The position numbers and the translations under genes are program-made. This document shows, one piece after another, positions 1-7,263 of a stretch of 13,907 bases of DNA (position 1 is the stretch's first letter; every line of letters begins with the position of its first letter). Source of the DNA: Leptospira kanakyensis (GTDB lineage Bacteria > Spirochaetota > Leptospiria > Leptospirales > Leptospiraceae). The DNA lies in contig NZ_RQFG01000024.1 of the NCBI RefSeq assembly GCF_004769235.1, positions 1 to 13,907 of the forward strand, in the 5' to 3' direction. The notes beneath the pieces were generated by a model. The model saw only the letters and a program-made list of their open reading frames with translations, ran no database searches and had not been told where the DNA came from.

Positions 1-75
1 AGCGTCGTGCCAATCCCTAACGTCCCGTCCGGGACTCAGGGCCAGCCTACGTCGGTTAGTCTAGTTCGTTATGCG
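1..75 (+). repeat. attC-like site 0, right part only (cut by window edge)
   Basis: Only the 3' part is present. It includes the last hairpin, in which CCCT and AGGG flank GTCCC/GGGAC, then GGTTAG of the inner stem, the TAGTTC spacer and the terminal box GTTATGCG. The TT of that box marks the start of cassette 1. The 5' half lies outside the window. Confidence 0.8.
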
Positions 76-91
76 TAATCGTTTTAAAAAT

Positions 92-1339
92 ATGAATTTA
101 GAAAATGCGATTGAAAAAACAGAGGAAAGAATAAATATTTCGATTTATCTTTTAGTAATATTTGGTGTTTTAATTCTTTTTTCAGTGTTTGAAAATGTTA
201 TCAAAATCCAAAAAAACAAAAACGACAAAATACTTAAAAGCCTATTCATAAATTATTCTTCAATTATTAAAGAAAGGGAATCATTAAAAACTCAACTAAA
301 TGATTTCCTTAATCAAACGTTTCAAATAAAATATGAAAATTCGTTTCAAAAATATTTTAAAAAAACAGACGATCTAGGAAAACTTACGTTAAAACATGAT
401 TTTATCAATATTGCTACCAATGGAATTTTTAATATTGAAATCACTAGCCACGGAGAATACACTTATCGAACTTACACAGAATTTAATGAATACTGGGAAA
501 AACTAGACGATAGTTTCTTTTTAATAAAGCATGAAACATTATTGGAGAACGTCGACAATATAAACTTCGCATCCTTGTTTGAGGAACTAAATAAAAAAAC
601 AGACTCAATCTTAATATTTAACAAAGAAAGCAAAAAAATCAAACTAAAGAACTGGCTAAAGCTTCAAAATTTTTACTTAAGCAATAAAGAAGCGGAGGCG
701 AGGTACAAAGCACACCGTGATAACATTCAAGAAATTTCAGATTTAAATTACGATGAAAAAACGTTACCAAAAGAAGAGATTGAAATTTTAAAAATAAATT
801 CTCAGAAAATTGAAAAAATAAGTAGCGAACTTGATTCACTTGATGATCTACATAGCCAAAATTTAACCGCACAGCTAATTCATTTAGATAATTTAAAATA
901 TAGAGAAAAATTAAACGAAAGAAAAGAAGAATCAGTAACTTTTGGAATATTTACAATTCAATACAAATTTTTAACTTATTTTTACCCTCTTTTATTCATA
1001 TCGATATTACACTGGATTCTCTTAAACTTGAAAAGATTAAAATACCTTTATAATGAACTGCCACTAAACACTAGCTTTTATACTACACTTTTCCTAAACT
1101 CAAAAAACGAATTCTCTCTATACACGTTATATACCTTAATTGGAATTCCTTTTCTTTCAAGCATATCTCTATTTATATACTATCTGTATTTTAACGATGA
1201 ACTCAGTGTTTACTTAGAAACTAAATTATTCTTCTCTGAAATAAAATATCAATTATCTATTTCATTGATTACAGCACTCTTAAGCTTCATTTATTTAATA
1301 CGCATCACAAAATATCTTAGAAAAATCAAAGCAAACTAG
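92..1339 (+). CDS. Four-TM membrane protein with a large coiled/hydrophilic domain, unknown function
   Basis: I do not recognise the family. From the ATG at 92 the protein is 415 residues. A membrane segment lies at about residues 14-33. A long charged region follows (about 35-285), rich in Lys, Glu, Asn and Ile and probably partly coiled coil. Three more hydrophobic segments lie at about 294-313, 345-367 and 387-405, and the tail is basic (RKIKAN). The frame also opens at an ATG at 71, but that ATG is part of the attC box GTTATGCG, so the internal ATG followed by MNLENAIEK is preferred; neither has a clear ribosome binding site. It is the only gene of cassette 1 and ends 12 bases before the next attC. 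The topology suggests an inner-membrane protein with a loop outside or inside the cell; a sensor or defence role is possible but not shown. Confidence 0.75.
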   Translation: MNLENAIEKTEERINISIYLLVIFGVLILFSVFENVIKIQKNKNDKILKSLFINYSSIIKERESLKTQLNDFLNQTFQIKYENSFQKYFKKTDDLGKLTLKHDFINIATNGIFNIEITSHGEYTYRTYTEFNEYWEKLDDSFFLIKHETLLENVDNINFASLFEELNKKTDSILIFNKESKKIKLKNWLKLQNFYLSNKEAEARYKAHRDNIQEISDLNYDEKTLPKEEIEILKINSQKIEKISSELDSLDDLHSQNLTAQLIHLDNLKYREKLNERKEESVTFGIFTIQYKFLTYFYPLLFISILHWILLNLKRLKYLYNELPLNTSFYTTLFLNSKNEFSLYTLYTLIGIPFLSSISLFIYYLYFNDELSVYLETKLFFSEIKYQLSISLITALLSFIYLIRITKYLRKIKAN

Positions 1340-1351
1340 CAAAAACGACTA

Positions 1352-1516
1352 CGCATAACAGCGTGTAAACGCTGCGCTTCGGCACTTACGGCCTCGCTTG
1401 GTCTGCGACACATTCCCCTTCTGGCATTCGCTCGCATACGCAAGCTACATGCCAGTCCCTAACGTCCCGCTGGGACTCAGGGTCGGGAAACGTCGTTTAC
1501 ACTAGTTCGTTATACG
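1352..1516 (+). repeat. attC-like site 1 (end of cassette 1)
   Basis: The left box CGCATAAC pairs with the start of cassette 1 (GTTATGCG at 68-75). Complementarity continues outward for about 18 bases (AAAACGACTACGCATAAC against its start), with one mismatch at C1349:A78. The inner stem is perfect: GTGTAAACG with CGTTTACAC. The right box GTTATACG belongs to cassette 2. The body holds three hairpins, ending with GTCCC/GGGAC. Confidence 0.85.
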
Positions 1517-2962
1517 TAATGACCCAAATCATATCTTTATGACTGTTTTGACATAGAAAAATAGGATACCAACTCTGCACTTTTTGGACATCCTTGTGCA
1601 TGGACATACAAGATATCTTTATCAAAAACATCGATTTCATTCAATCGGCTAGCCTCCCTAAGCATGTTAAAAAAACGGCTCTCGATATTGCACAATGCAG
1701 AACTAATGCTATGAACGGACATCTTTACCAATGTCCAGAAGAACACTTCTCTGTTTTTCTTAGAAATTCCTGCAATAACAGATTCTGCCCTAAATGCCAA
1801 TACAGAAATAAAGAGCTCTGGAATGAGGCCACCAAAAACTTGATTATTAATACTGATCATTACCATCTTGTCTTTAAGTTACCTACTTTCTGTTATCCTT
1901 CTGTTACTACTTTTTATAAAGACTTTGTAAACTTACTCTTTGAGGCTTCAAAAAAAACTATTTATAAAATATTAAATCTCTCTTTTGATAAAAATGTTAT
2001 ACCTGGATTTATCATGGTTTTACACACTCATGGCAAGCTTAATCAATTCCATCCTCACATTCATGTTCTTATCACTGACGGTGGTTTGGATAAAACTAAC
2101 AACAACTGGGTTCTTTCACAAAACAATCTATTTGATTTCTACCACTTCAATTCTATTTATCAAATCATACTTAAAAAAGAACTTCTCGCTTTCTATAAAA
2201 ACCATCTATCTCTAGGAAACTCTTTTCTAGAGTTAATTAATTCTAATTACAAAATGTTCACTTTTACTTCAGAAAAAATATCTGATCCGTATCACGTCAT
2301 CGACTACTTTACTAAGTCAATAAAAGGGTCTAATTTAAAAGAGCAGGATCTTACTATCGATGACAATCTTATCTCTATGAATATAGGTAATCTTTCTTCT
2401 CAATTGTCCCAAAAAAACTTCATTAAACGTTATCTTTTACATGTGCTACCTATCGGAACTAAATCAATTCGCTACTTTGGACTGTATTCTCATAAAGCTA
2501 AGAAATACCTTAATTCTGCTAAGTTACTCTTCCCTGGTTCCAGTAACTTCGATTCCATTACAAGCATTCATCCGGAAAGCTTAGAACATGAATTTGACTA
2601 TTTACCTTACAAGTTTTGTCCTATCTGCAAGAAACATATGATCTTAATCGAGAAAACTTTGCCTTTCCAGATGCCTCTATTTGTCGGACATACTTTTGGA
2701 GACGAACCACCTAATCTGGAATTCTTTAACTCAATAGCGGCTTAAATTTATGACTCATTTTTGGGTATACATTCTCCATTACTCTCCAAAACTGGGTCAC
2801 TACGTATAACATCCGCTAACCACTTCGCTTCGGCACTGCCGGCCTCGCTCGGCCTGCGGCACATAGGCTTCTGGCACTCCCCTTGCTTACGCAAGTGTCG
2901 TTCCAGTCCCTAACGTCCCGGTCCGGGACTCAGGGCCAGCCTACGTCGGTTAGTCTAGTTCG
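1510..2962 (+). mobile_element. Cassette 2: gene cassette carrying an IS91-like transposase
   Basis: The unit runs from the TT of one attC to the G of the next and holds a single large ORF. Its two ends match each other over 17 bases with one mismatch (GGGTCACTACGTATAAC against its own start GTTATACGTAATGACCC). The transposase gene therefore lies inside an intact cassette. An insertion that landed across a cassette boundary would have broken this match. Exact IS ends could not be identified: IS91-type elements lack terminal inverted repeats. Confidence 0.6.
1600..2745 (+). CDS. IS91-family HUH transposase
   Basis: The protein moves DNA as a rolling-circle-type single-strand transposase of the IS91 family (zinc-binding N-terminus plus Rep-like catalytic domain). 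From the ATG at 1600 it has 381 residues. An N-terminal Cys-rich zinc module (CRT...HLYQC...SCNNRFCPKC, about residues 33-66) is followed by the HUH motif HPHIH (about 151-155) in the family context GFIMVLHTHGKLNQFHPHIHVL. The likely catalytic Tyr lies in DPYHVIDYFTKS (about 236). IS91 itself has two catalytic tyrosines spaced YxxxY; here the second position is not Tyr, which resembles single-Tyr ISCR-type members. The motif FIKRYLLHVLP.G near residue 270 is typical of the family, and CPIC near the C-terminus may bind zinc. A TTG at 1594 could extend it by two residues. The length is normal and the gene appears intact. Confidence 0.9.
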   Translation: MDIQDIFIKNIDFIQSASLPKHVKKTALDIAQCRTNAMNGHLYQCPEEHFSVFLRNSCNNRFCPKCQYRNKELWNEATKNLIINTDHYHLVFKLPTFCYPSVTTFYKDFVNLLFEASKKTIYKILNLSFDKNVIPGFIMVLHTHGKLNQFHPHIHVLITDGGLDKTNNNWVLSQNNLFDFYHFNSIYQIILKKELLAFYKNHLSLGNSFLELINSNYKMFTFTSEKISDPYHVIDYFTKSIKGSNLKEQDLTIDDNLISMNIGNLSSQLSQKNFIKRYLLHVLPIGTKSIRYFGLYSHKAKKYLNSAKLLFPGSSNFDSITSIHPESLEHEFDYLPYKFCPICKKHMILIEKTLPFQMPLFVGHTFGDEPPNLEFFNSIAA

Positions 2963-2969
2963 TTATGCG
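2803..2969 (+). repeat. attC-like site 2 (end of cassette 2)
   Basis: The left box is CGTATAAC, matching cassette 2's own 5' end GTTATACG and not the adjoining GTTATGCG. Outward complementarity includes GGGTCA, with the fixed C:A mismatch at C2800. The inner stem is CTAACC with GGTTAG. The body holds GGCCTCGCTCGGCC, CTTGCTTACGCAAG and the CCCT/GTCCC...GGGAC/AGGG hairpin. Confidence 0.85.
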
Positions 2970-3027
2970 AAATGGGTTAAAATTTAAATTTAAAAAGAAT
3001 AACGAAAAATAAAACAAAATTTACGAC

Positions 3028-3056
3028 TTGACTTTGTAGTCACCGTGACTACCATT
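3028..3056 (+). promoter_or_regulatory. Promoter and palindromic operator of the Phd/VapC cassette
   Basis: A consensus-like -35 (TTGACT, 3028-3033) is followed at 3036-3052 by the perfect palindrome GTAGTCACCGTGACTAC, ending ten bases before the antitoxin ATG. A -10 about 17 bases downstream would be weak (ACCATT). Placement over the promoter fits autorepression by the Phd/YefM-type antitoxin and its complex with the toxin, which is the usual mode for these pairs. Confidence 0.65.
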
Positions 3057-3061
3057 TCCTT

Positions 3062-3361
3062 ATGAAATCAATCGGGATAAAAGACCTAAAAAATAACCTG
3101 AGTAGTTACCTGGAATTCGTTAAAAAGGGTGAAACTATTGTAATTTTTGATAGAAATAATCCTATAGCTGAAATCAAAAAATTTTCTCCTATTGAAAGTA
3201 AAACCGATTTGTATATTAAAGAAGCCACTGAAAATAATTCTCTAATACCAGCTAAAAAATTTAAACCTGTAAAATTGCCTAAATCTCTAATCATTAAAGG
3301 TCTTTCAAAAGATGAAATATCTAAAACTTGGAAATCTATATATAATGAAGAGAGAAATTAA
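3062..3361 (+). CDS. Phd/YefM-family antitoxin
   Basis: This is a 99-residue antitoxin of the Phd/YefM family, expected to bind DNA through its N-terminal half and to wrap and inhibit the toxin with its C-terminal half. The first 40 residues show the family pattern: GIKDLKNNLSSYLEFVKKGETIVIFDRNNPIAEI, with the typical KxGE turn and the PIAEI strand. The C-terminus is charged and less conserved, as expected for a toxin-binding tail. The ATG at 3062 follows a palindromic operator. The toxin start lies two bases past the stop, so the pair is translationally coupled in one cassette (C3). Its likely role is stabilising the cassette array or contributing to phage defence; that is inference from the family. 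Confidence 0.88.
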   Translation: MKSIGIKDLKNNLSSYLEFVKKGETIVIFDRNNPIAEIKKFSPIESKTDLYIKEATENNSLIPAKKFKPVKLPKSLIIKGLSKDEISKTWKSIYNEERN

Positions 3362-3363
3362 CT

Positions 3364-3810
3364 TTGGCGTTATATATCGATAGTAGTTTTTTATTAAATA
3401 TTATCTATTCTGAAATAAACTCTGATAAATACTTAGAAATCTTCAATTCACATGAGAAAAAATTCAGTTCAATCCTTTTAGAAATAGAAACTTATAGATC
3501 AATAAATCTCTTTTACAATTTAAATCGAAAATTACTAAATAAAGCATGGCTAAATGAATACGAAGGGACTTTAAATGAATTTCTCGCTCAAATTAGTTTA
3601 AAAAACGTAGATTTTGATGTACAGTCTGAAATAAAAAAGAATAGAAATATATTGGAACTGAAATCTCTTGATGCGACACACTTAGCTACTGCAATTCATT
3701 TTAGAAAAATGATTTCAGAAAATTTAATAATTTGCACATTAGATGATAAATTTCGCACAGTCTCAAAAAAATTTGAATTCAATATTCTACCAAAAAGTAT
3801 AACTAAATAA
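3364..3810 (+). CDS. PIN-domain toxin ribonuclease, VapC type
   Basis: This 148-residue PIN-domain protein is predicted to be a Mg-dependent RNase that cuts RNA when freed from its antitoxin. The acidic catalytic residues are in place: D6 in ALYIDSSFLL, E40/E42 in SILLEIETYRS, D103 in LDATHLATA and D127 or D128 in CTLDDKF. These four positions are the PIN signature and the length is typical of VapC. The start is a TTG at 3364, two bases after the antitoxin stop; no ATG offers a start that keeps the first catalytic Asp. Weak initiation by TTG may keep toxin output below antitoxin output. The pairing of a Phd-type antitoxin with a PIN toxin is common. Confidence 0.88.
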   Translation: MALYIDSSFLLNIIYSEINSDKYLEIFNSHEKKFSSILLEIETYRSINLFYNLNRKLLNKAWLNEYEGTLNEFLAQISLKNVDFDVQSEIKKNRNILELKSLDATHLATAIHFRKMISENLIICTLDDKFRTVSKKFEFNILPKSITK

Positions 3811-3817
3811 CCCACTA

Positions 3818-3981
3818 CGCATAACAGCGTCTTCCCGCTACGTTTCGGCACAAGGCCTCACTCGGCCTTCGGCAAATTCCCTTCCGGCACGCTTCTCGCT
3901 CCGCAAGAAGACGCGCCGACGCCAACGCCTCCTACAGAGGCTCGGCTACAGGGAACTTCGGGAAGACTAATTCGTTATACG
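3818..3981 (+). repeat. attC-like site 3 (end of cassette 3, subtype B)
   Basis: The left box CGCATAAC matches cassette 3's own start GTTATGCG. Outward pairing includes TAACCCA, with mismatches at C3815 and A3817. The inner stem is GTCTTCCCG with CGGGAAGAC. The third hairpin differs from the main type: GCC and GGC flank GCCTC...GAGGC. Hairpin 2 is CTTCTCGC with GCAAGAAG, with one C:A pair. Confidence 0.85.
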
Positions 3982-4037
3982 ACATGTGGCATAATTAAAC
4001 TTCAATTCAAACACCGGTATTTTCGAAATTAAAGATA

Positions 4038-4066
4038 TTGACATTGTAACGCCATCCCGTTACACC
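4038..4066 (+). promoter_or_regulatory. Promoter and inverted-repeat operator of the HigBA-type cassette
   Basis: A perfect -35 hexamer TTGACA (4038-4043) is followed by the inverted repeat TGTAACG (4045-4051) and CGTTACA (4058-4064) with a six-base spacer. A -10 at 17-base spacing is weak (TACACC). The repeat ends eight bases before the GTG start of the toxin. It is a plausible operator for the HTH antitoxin encoded second in the pair. Confidence 0.65.
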
Positions 4067-4072
4067 TAAAAA

Positions 4073-4450
4073 GTGAAAGAATTCACAGCCTATAAAGGCG
4101 AAAAATTTATCATTGAATGGTATTTCGATGAGCATAAAAATTCTGAAGTTTTAGATTACTTCAATAATTTATCAGAAGATTTTCAGATTAAAACCTTAGC
4201 TTTATTTAAAAGATTTGCTGAAATCGGCGAAATTAAAGATAAAACAAAGTTTAATTTTGAAGGTGATGCTTTATTCGCATTTAAACCTGTTCCTCATCGA
4301 TTCCTCTGCTTTTTTGTGAAGGGAAAAAAGATAATCATTACGAATGCTTTTCACAAAAAAACAGACAAATTACCAAAGAACGAAAAAATTAGAGCAATAA
4401 AAAGAAGGGAAGATTATGAAAAACGAGTTAAAAAAAGTATCTACTACTAA
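4073..4450 (+). CDS. RelE/HigB-like toxin (phage Gp49-like family)
   Basis: This 125-residue basic protein is a predicted ribosome-dependent mRNA interferase of the RelE/ParE superfamily, Gp49/HigB-like branch. The recognisable part is residues 68-115: FAFKPVPHRFLCFFVKGKKIIITNAF, then HKKTDKLP and a helix with ARG/LYS-rich KRREDYEKR. The order of an Arg-containing strand, a hydrophobic strand, FHKK and a C-terminal helix is that of this family. The GTG at 4073 is the only sensible start, just after the operator palindrome. The gene overlaps the antitoxin by 35 bases, so they are co-translated. Toxin-before-antitoxin order is the usual HigBA arrangement. It is the first gene of cassette 4. Confidence 0.85.
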   Translation: MKEFTAYKGEKFIIEWYFDEHKNSEVLDYFNNLSEDFQIKTLALFKRFAEIGEIKDKTKFNFEGDALFAFKPVPHRFLCFFVKGKKIIITNAFHKKTDKLPKNEKIRAIKRREDYEKRVKKSIYY

Positions 4451-4733
4451 ATCTACATTTGATCGTTTAATGAAAAACAAATCCTTCAAAGATAAATTTG
4501 ATAAGGAATACGACGCTTTAAATCTTTCCGAGACGCTAATCGAATTAATGGAATCTCAAAAAGTTTCCGTTAGGCAACTTTCAAAAAAAGCAAATGTCTC
4601 AAGCACTGTTATACAAGAAATTAGAAGTGGAAAACAAGATAATCCAACTTTACTAGTTCTTTCCAAATTAATTCACACTTTAGGTGGTGAAATAGTTATT
4701 AAGAAAGGAAAGAAAACATTAGCTAGTGTATAA
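4416..4733 (+). CDS. XRE-family HTH antitoxin, HigA type
   Basis: This 105-residue protein carries one Cro/C1-type helix-turn-helix at about residues 36-90. The recognition region SVRQLSKKANVSSTVIQEIRSGKQDNPTLLVLSKLIHTLGG has the expected spacing and the Gly-Lys before the third helix. It should neutralise the upstream toxin and bind the palindrome at 4045-4064. The ATG at 4416 has a good ribosome binding site (AAGGGAAG) and lies inside the toxin's coding sequence. The N-terminal 35 residues (KSTFDRLMKNKSFKDKFDKEY) are typical of HigA-like antitoxins found next to Gp49 toxins. The stop lies nine bases before the attC box. Confidence 0.88.
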   Translation: MKNELKKVSTTKSTFDRLMKNKSFKDKFDKEYDALNLSETLIELMESQKVSVRQLSKKANVSSTVIQEIRSGKQDNPTLLVLSKLIHTLGGEIVIKKGKKTLASV

Positions 4734-4742
4734 GCCACACGT

Positions 4743-4910
4743 CGTATAACAGCGGCGAATCGCTTCGCTTCGGCACTTGCGGCCTCGCTCGGTCTGCGAC
4801 ACATAGGCTTCTGGCACTCCTCTTGCATGCGCAAGCGTCGTTCCAGTCCCTAACGTCCCGTTACCGGGACTCAGGGCCAGCCTACGTCGATTAGCCTAGT
4901 TCGTTATGCG
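4743..4910 (+). repeat. attC-like site 4 (end of cassette 4)
   Basis: The left box CGTATAAC matches cassette 4's own start GTTATACG while the right box is GTTATGCG of cassette 5. Outward pairing GCCACACGTCGTATAAC fits the cassette start at 16 of 17 bases; the mismatch is C4740 to A. The inner stem is GGCGAATCG with CGATTAGCC (one mismatch). Hairpin 2 is CTTGCATGCGCAAG. Confidence 0.85.
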
Positions 4911-4934
4911 AAATGAGATAGAATTAAAACAAAT

Positions 4935-5747
4935 ATGTTCAAAATATTATTCTGGAATATAAAACAAGCAAATATAGGAGATTCTATAGCATCCTTAGCA
5001 ATTGAAAATGATCTAGACCTAATACTCTTAGCAGAAAATAACTTTTCTCACGTAGGAAATTTCCTAGGCGAACTAAATAAAACTAATTATAAATATAGCT
5101 TGATTCAAAATTTTTCATCAAACGACAGAAATGTATATTTCAGAGCCAAATCAAATTTAATCAACCGCATTGAAGATGGGTTACACCATACAGTTTTGCA
5201 TATAAATCTTCCTGGATTACCTGACTTTAATATAATCTTAGTACACTTGATTAGCAAATTATTTTTTAGTTCTGAAAGCCAATTTGCCGAATTGGCTAAA
5301 CTAAATGAAATAATTTTAAAACAGGAAACAAAGGTTCAACACAAAAGAACTTTGCTAATAGACGATTTCAATATGAACCCATTCGAATCTGGAATGGTAA
5401 ATTCTACTACTCTTAACGCAGTTTCTAATAGAACTATTGCTTCGAAAAATTCGAGAAAGGTTTTAGATAATAATTATTACTATTTCTATAACCCGATGTG
5501 GAATTTCTTTGGAGATAAAAACAAAGTTTCTGGAACTTACTATAATAATAAAGCAGAACATGTGAAGCATTTCTGGAATATTTACGACCAGGTTTTAATA
5601 AGGCCTGACTTAATCCAAAACTTTTCACTTGATTCTCTCAAAATAATCGATACGATTCAGTCAAAACCAATTGTTACAAAGAGTGGAATTCCAAATAAAA
5701 ATAAATTTTCAGACCATTTACCGATATACTTCGAATTAAATATTTAA
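4935..5747 (+). CDS. Endonuclease/exonuclease/phosphatase (EEP) family protein
   Basis: This 270-residue protein has the fold of metal-dependent phosphoesterases such as ExoIII and DNase I. Signature pieces are in order: ILFWNIKQ (N8), DLILLAENN (E34, metal site), ILVHLISK (H104), LLIDDFNMNP (D144 and N146, where most members read GDFN) and FSDHLPIYFEL (D260 and H261 at the C-terminus). All key residues are present, so it is probably active on a phosphodiester or phosphate ester; the substrate cannot be read from sequence. The ATG at 4935 comes soon after the attC. It shares cassette 5 with a 134-residue gene 14 bases downstream. There is no signal peptide, so it acts in the cytoplasm. Nuclease-type defence is one possibility. 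Confidence 0.85.
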   Translation: MFKILFWNIKQANIGDSIASLAIENDLDLILLAENNFSHVGNFLGELNKTNYKYSLIQNFSSNDRNVYFRAKSNLINRIEDGLHHTVLHINLPGLPDFNIILVHLISKLFFSSESQFAELAKLNEIILKQETKVQHKRTLLIDDFNMNPFESGMVNSTTLNAVSNRTIASKNSRKVLDNNYYYFYNPMWNFFGDKNKVSGTYYNNKAEHVKHFWNIYDQVLIRPDLIQNFSLDSLKIIDTIQSKPIVTKSGIPNKNKFSDHLPIYFELNI

Positions 5748-5761
5748 AAAAGGATAATCAA

Positions 5762-6166
5762 ATGGAAGACTTATGGCCAGATAATTTTAATCTAAAAGAC
5801 AACATACGAACACCTTCAAAAATACTTGAAGAACAAGGAGATATCTTAGAAAAAAAAACAAGTGGAAAAATACAAGGATTACTTCATCAAACTAAGTCAG
5901 CTGCAATGGCAAATGATATAATGGAATATCACTTTGGAATTTATTCGAAAACTTTAAATTACTTTTATTCCTTTATGTCGATTAGGCATAAAATTGAATT
6001 ATATCCAGTAGAAATAACCACTGATTATGAAATTTCTAAACAATTACAATGGAGATCAGAGAAAATCGAGGCAACAAATCAAAGCGAGTTCATCTTATTA
6101 CTATCTGAAATTTTTAAAACTGACAAAGTCACTCAAGTCATAGCGGCTATGTTTGCCCAAAGTTAA
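5762..6166 (+). CDS. Small protein co-transcribed with the EEP enzyme, unknown
   Basis: I do not recognise this 134-residue protein. It has no signal peptide or membrane segment and looks mostly helical, with a Lys/Glu-rich N-terminal third, an aromatic stretch (YFYSFMSIRHKIELYP) and a hydrophobic C-terminus (VIAAMFAQS). The ATG has a clear ribosome binding site (AAGGAT) nine bases upstream, and the gap from the EEP gene is 14 bases, so the two are one operon inside one cassette. Travelling as a two-gene cassette suggests a functional link, for example a regulator, specificity factor or immunity partner of the EEP enzyme; this is inference. Confidence 0.7.
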   Translation: MEDLWPDNFNLKDNIRTPSKILEEQGDILEKKTSGKIQGLLHQTKSAAMANDIMEYHFGIYSKTLNYFYSFMSIRHKIELYPVEITTDYEISKQLQWRSEKIEATNQSEFILLLSEIFKTDKVTQVIAAMFAQS

Positions 6167-6186
6167 ATATAACACCTATCTCACTT

Positions 6187-6349
6187 CGCATAACAGCGGC
6201 TTCTCGCTTCGCTTCGGGACAAGCCCTCGCTCGGCCTGCGGCAAATTCCCTTCCTGTCACTCGCTCGCATACGCAAGCTACGTGCCAGTCCCTAACGTCC
6301 CGGCGGGACTCAGGGTCAGGGAACTTCGAGAAGCCTAGTTCGTTAGTCG
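6187..6349 (+). repeat. attC-like site 5 (end of cassette 5)
   Basis: The left box CGCATAAC matches cassette 5's own start GTTATGCG; the right box is the variant GTTAGTCG of cassette 6. Outward pairing TATCTCA matches the start of the cassette (GTTATGCGAAATGAGATA) except C6184. The inner stem is perfect: GGCTTCTCG with CGAGAAGCC. A 61-residue ORF across this site is a by-product of the GC-rich repeat. Confidence 0.85.
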
Positions 6350-6452
6350 CAATTGCTTAGAAATTTTTATATAATTGAATAAAAAGAAATAAAAAATACA
6401 AATCACTGCTATACTAAAATACAGAAACTACAAAAAGGACACTTCAAAACAA

Positions 6453-6974
6453 ATGAAAAAAATTTTAATAACAGCAACTTTATTAATTTTCACTATCCAA
6501 CTTTCAGCAAAGACTCATACCCTTGACGATGGTAAAATTTCATTTGAAGCAAATGATGAATTTCAAGCTTTTTCACAAGAAATAATCGATAAAAAATACC
6601 CATCCAAGCGTGCTCCAAAATTCGTTATTGGAACTAAATCAACAAAAACTTCCATTGGTTTCGATATCAAAAACAACAAAATTGAAGAAGCTAATTTGGA
6701 CGACTTCAGAAAAGGAATGTCTGAAAGTTTCGACAAAATTATTCCAGGTATTGTTTGGATTAAAAATGAACTCATTAATATTAATAATAAGAAATTTATT
6801 CTCTTTAATTTTAAATCCAATGCTATTGATACACAAATTAACAATACGATGTTAATTACTAACTATAATGGCAACATGTTAATTTTCAACTTTAACTCAA
6901 CTATTGACGAATATCCTAACTACAAAAATGAATTTAACAACATTATTAACTCAATAAAAATTGAAGAAAAATAA
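6453..6974 (+). CDS. Secreted protein with signal peptide, unknown function
   Basis: The 173-residue product starts with a clear Sec signal peptide (MKKILITATLLIFTIQLSA, cleavage likely before KTH), so it should be periplasmic or outer-surface. There is no Cys for lipidation. The mature part of about 150 residues alternates short strands with Lys- and Asn-rich loops, including a conserved-looking centre (FILFNFKSNAIDTQINNTM) and a C-terminal helix. The layout recalls small PsbP/DcrB-like periplasmic folds, but the resemblance is weak and should not be used as a name. It is the only gene of cassette 6; an A/T-rich leader of about 100 bases separates it from the attC, longer than for most genes here. 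Confidence 0.78.
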   Translation: MKKILITATLLIFTIQLSAKTHTLDDGKISFEANDEFQAFSQEIIDKKYPSKRAPKFVIGTKSTKTSIGFDIKNNKIEEANLDDFRKGMSESFDKIIPGIVWIKNELININNKKFILFNFKSNAIDTQINNTMLITNYNGNMLIFNFNSTIDEYPNYKNEFNNIINSIKIEEK

Positions 6975-7065
6975 TCATTTACTTATTTATTCAAATTAAA
7001 TTTTAAATATATGCTATTAAAGAATTTAACAATTAAAAAGCAAACTAACGCTTAACAAGCAACTG

Positions 7066-7229
7066 CGACTAACAGCGTCTTCCCGCTACGTTTCGGCACA
7101 AGGCCTCACTCGGCCTGCGGCAAATTCCCTTCCGTCACGCTTCTTGCTCCGCAAGAAGACGCGCCGACGCTAACGCCTGCTCCGCAGGCTCAGCTACAGG
7201 AAACTTCGGGAAGACTAGTTCGTTATACG
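7066..7229 (+). repeat. attC-like site 6 (end of cassette 6, subtype B)
   Basis: This is the most telling site. The left box CGACTAAC is the exact inverse of cassette 6's unusual start GTTAGTCG, located 0.7 kb upstream, and not of the adjoining GTTATACG. Outward pairing AAGCAA also fits, except C7063. The inner stem is GTCTTCCCG with CGGGAAGAC. The third hairpin is GCT/AGC around GCCTGC/GCAGGC. Confidence 0.88.
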
Positions 7230-7263
7230 ACATGATTTAAATTTTTCCAATAACCAAAAAAAT

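Noticed and set aside
1352..1516. Branched three-hairpin repeat as a tRNA or structured RNA gene
   Set aside because: No tRNA signature (no CCA end, T-loop or anticodon arm), and mismatch polarity favours the strand opposite to transcription.
1517..2800. TGACCCA...TGGGTCA as terminal inverted repeats of the insertion sequence
   Set aside because: IS91-type elements do not have such repeats, and the match is continuous with the cassette-end complementarity present in all cassettes.
6153..6338. 61-residue + strand ORF across attC-like site 5
   Set aside because: It lies almost wholly within the repeat, is GC-rich unlike real genes here, and its sequence is simply the translated repeat.
6353..6375. 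Promoter before the secreted-protein gene (TTGCTT and TATAAT)
   Set aside because: The hexamers are only 11 bases apart, too close for a sigma-70 promoter; TATAAT is expected by chance in such AT-rich DNA.
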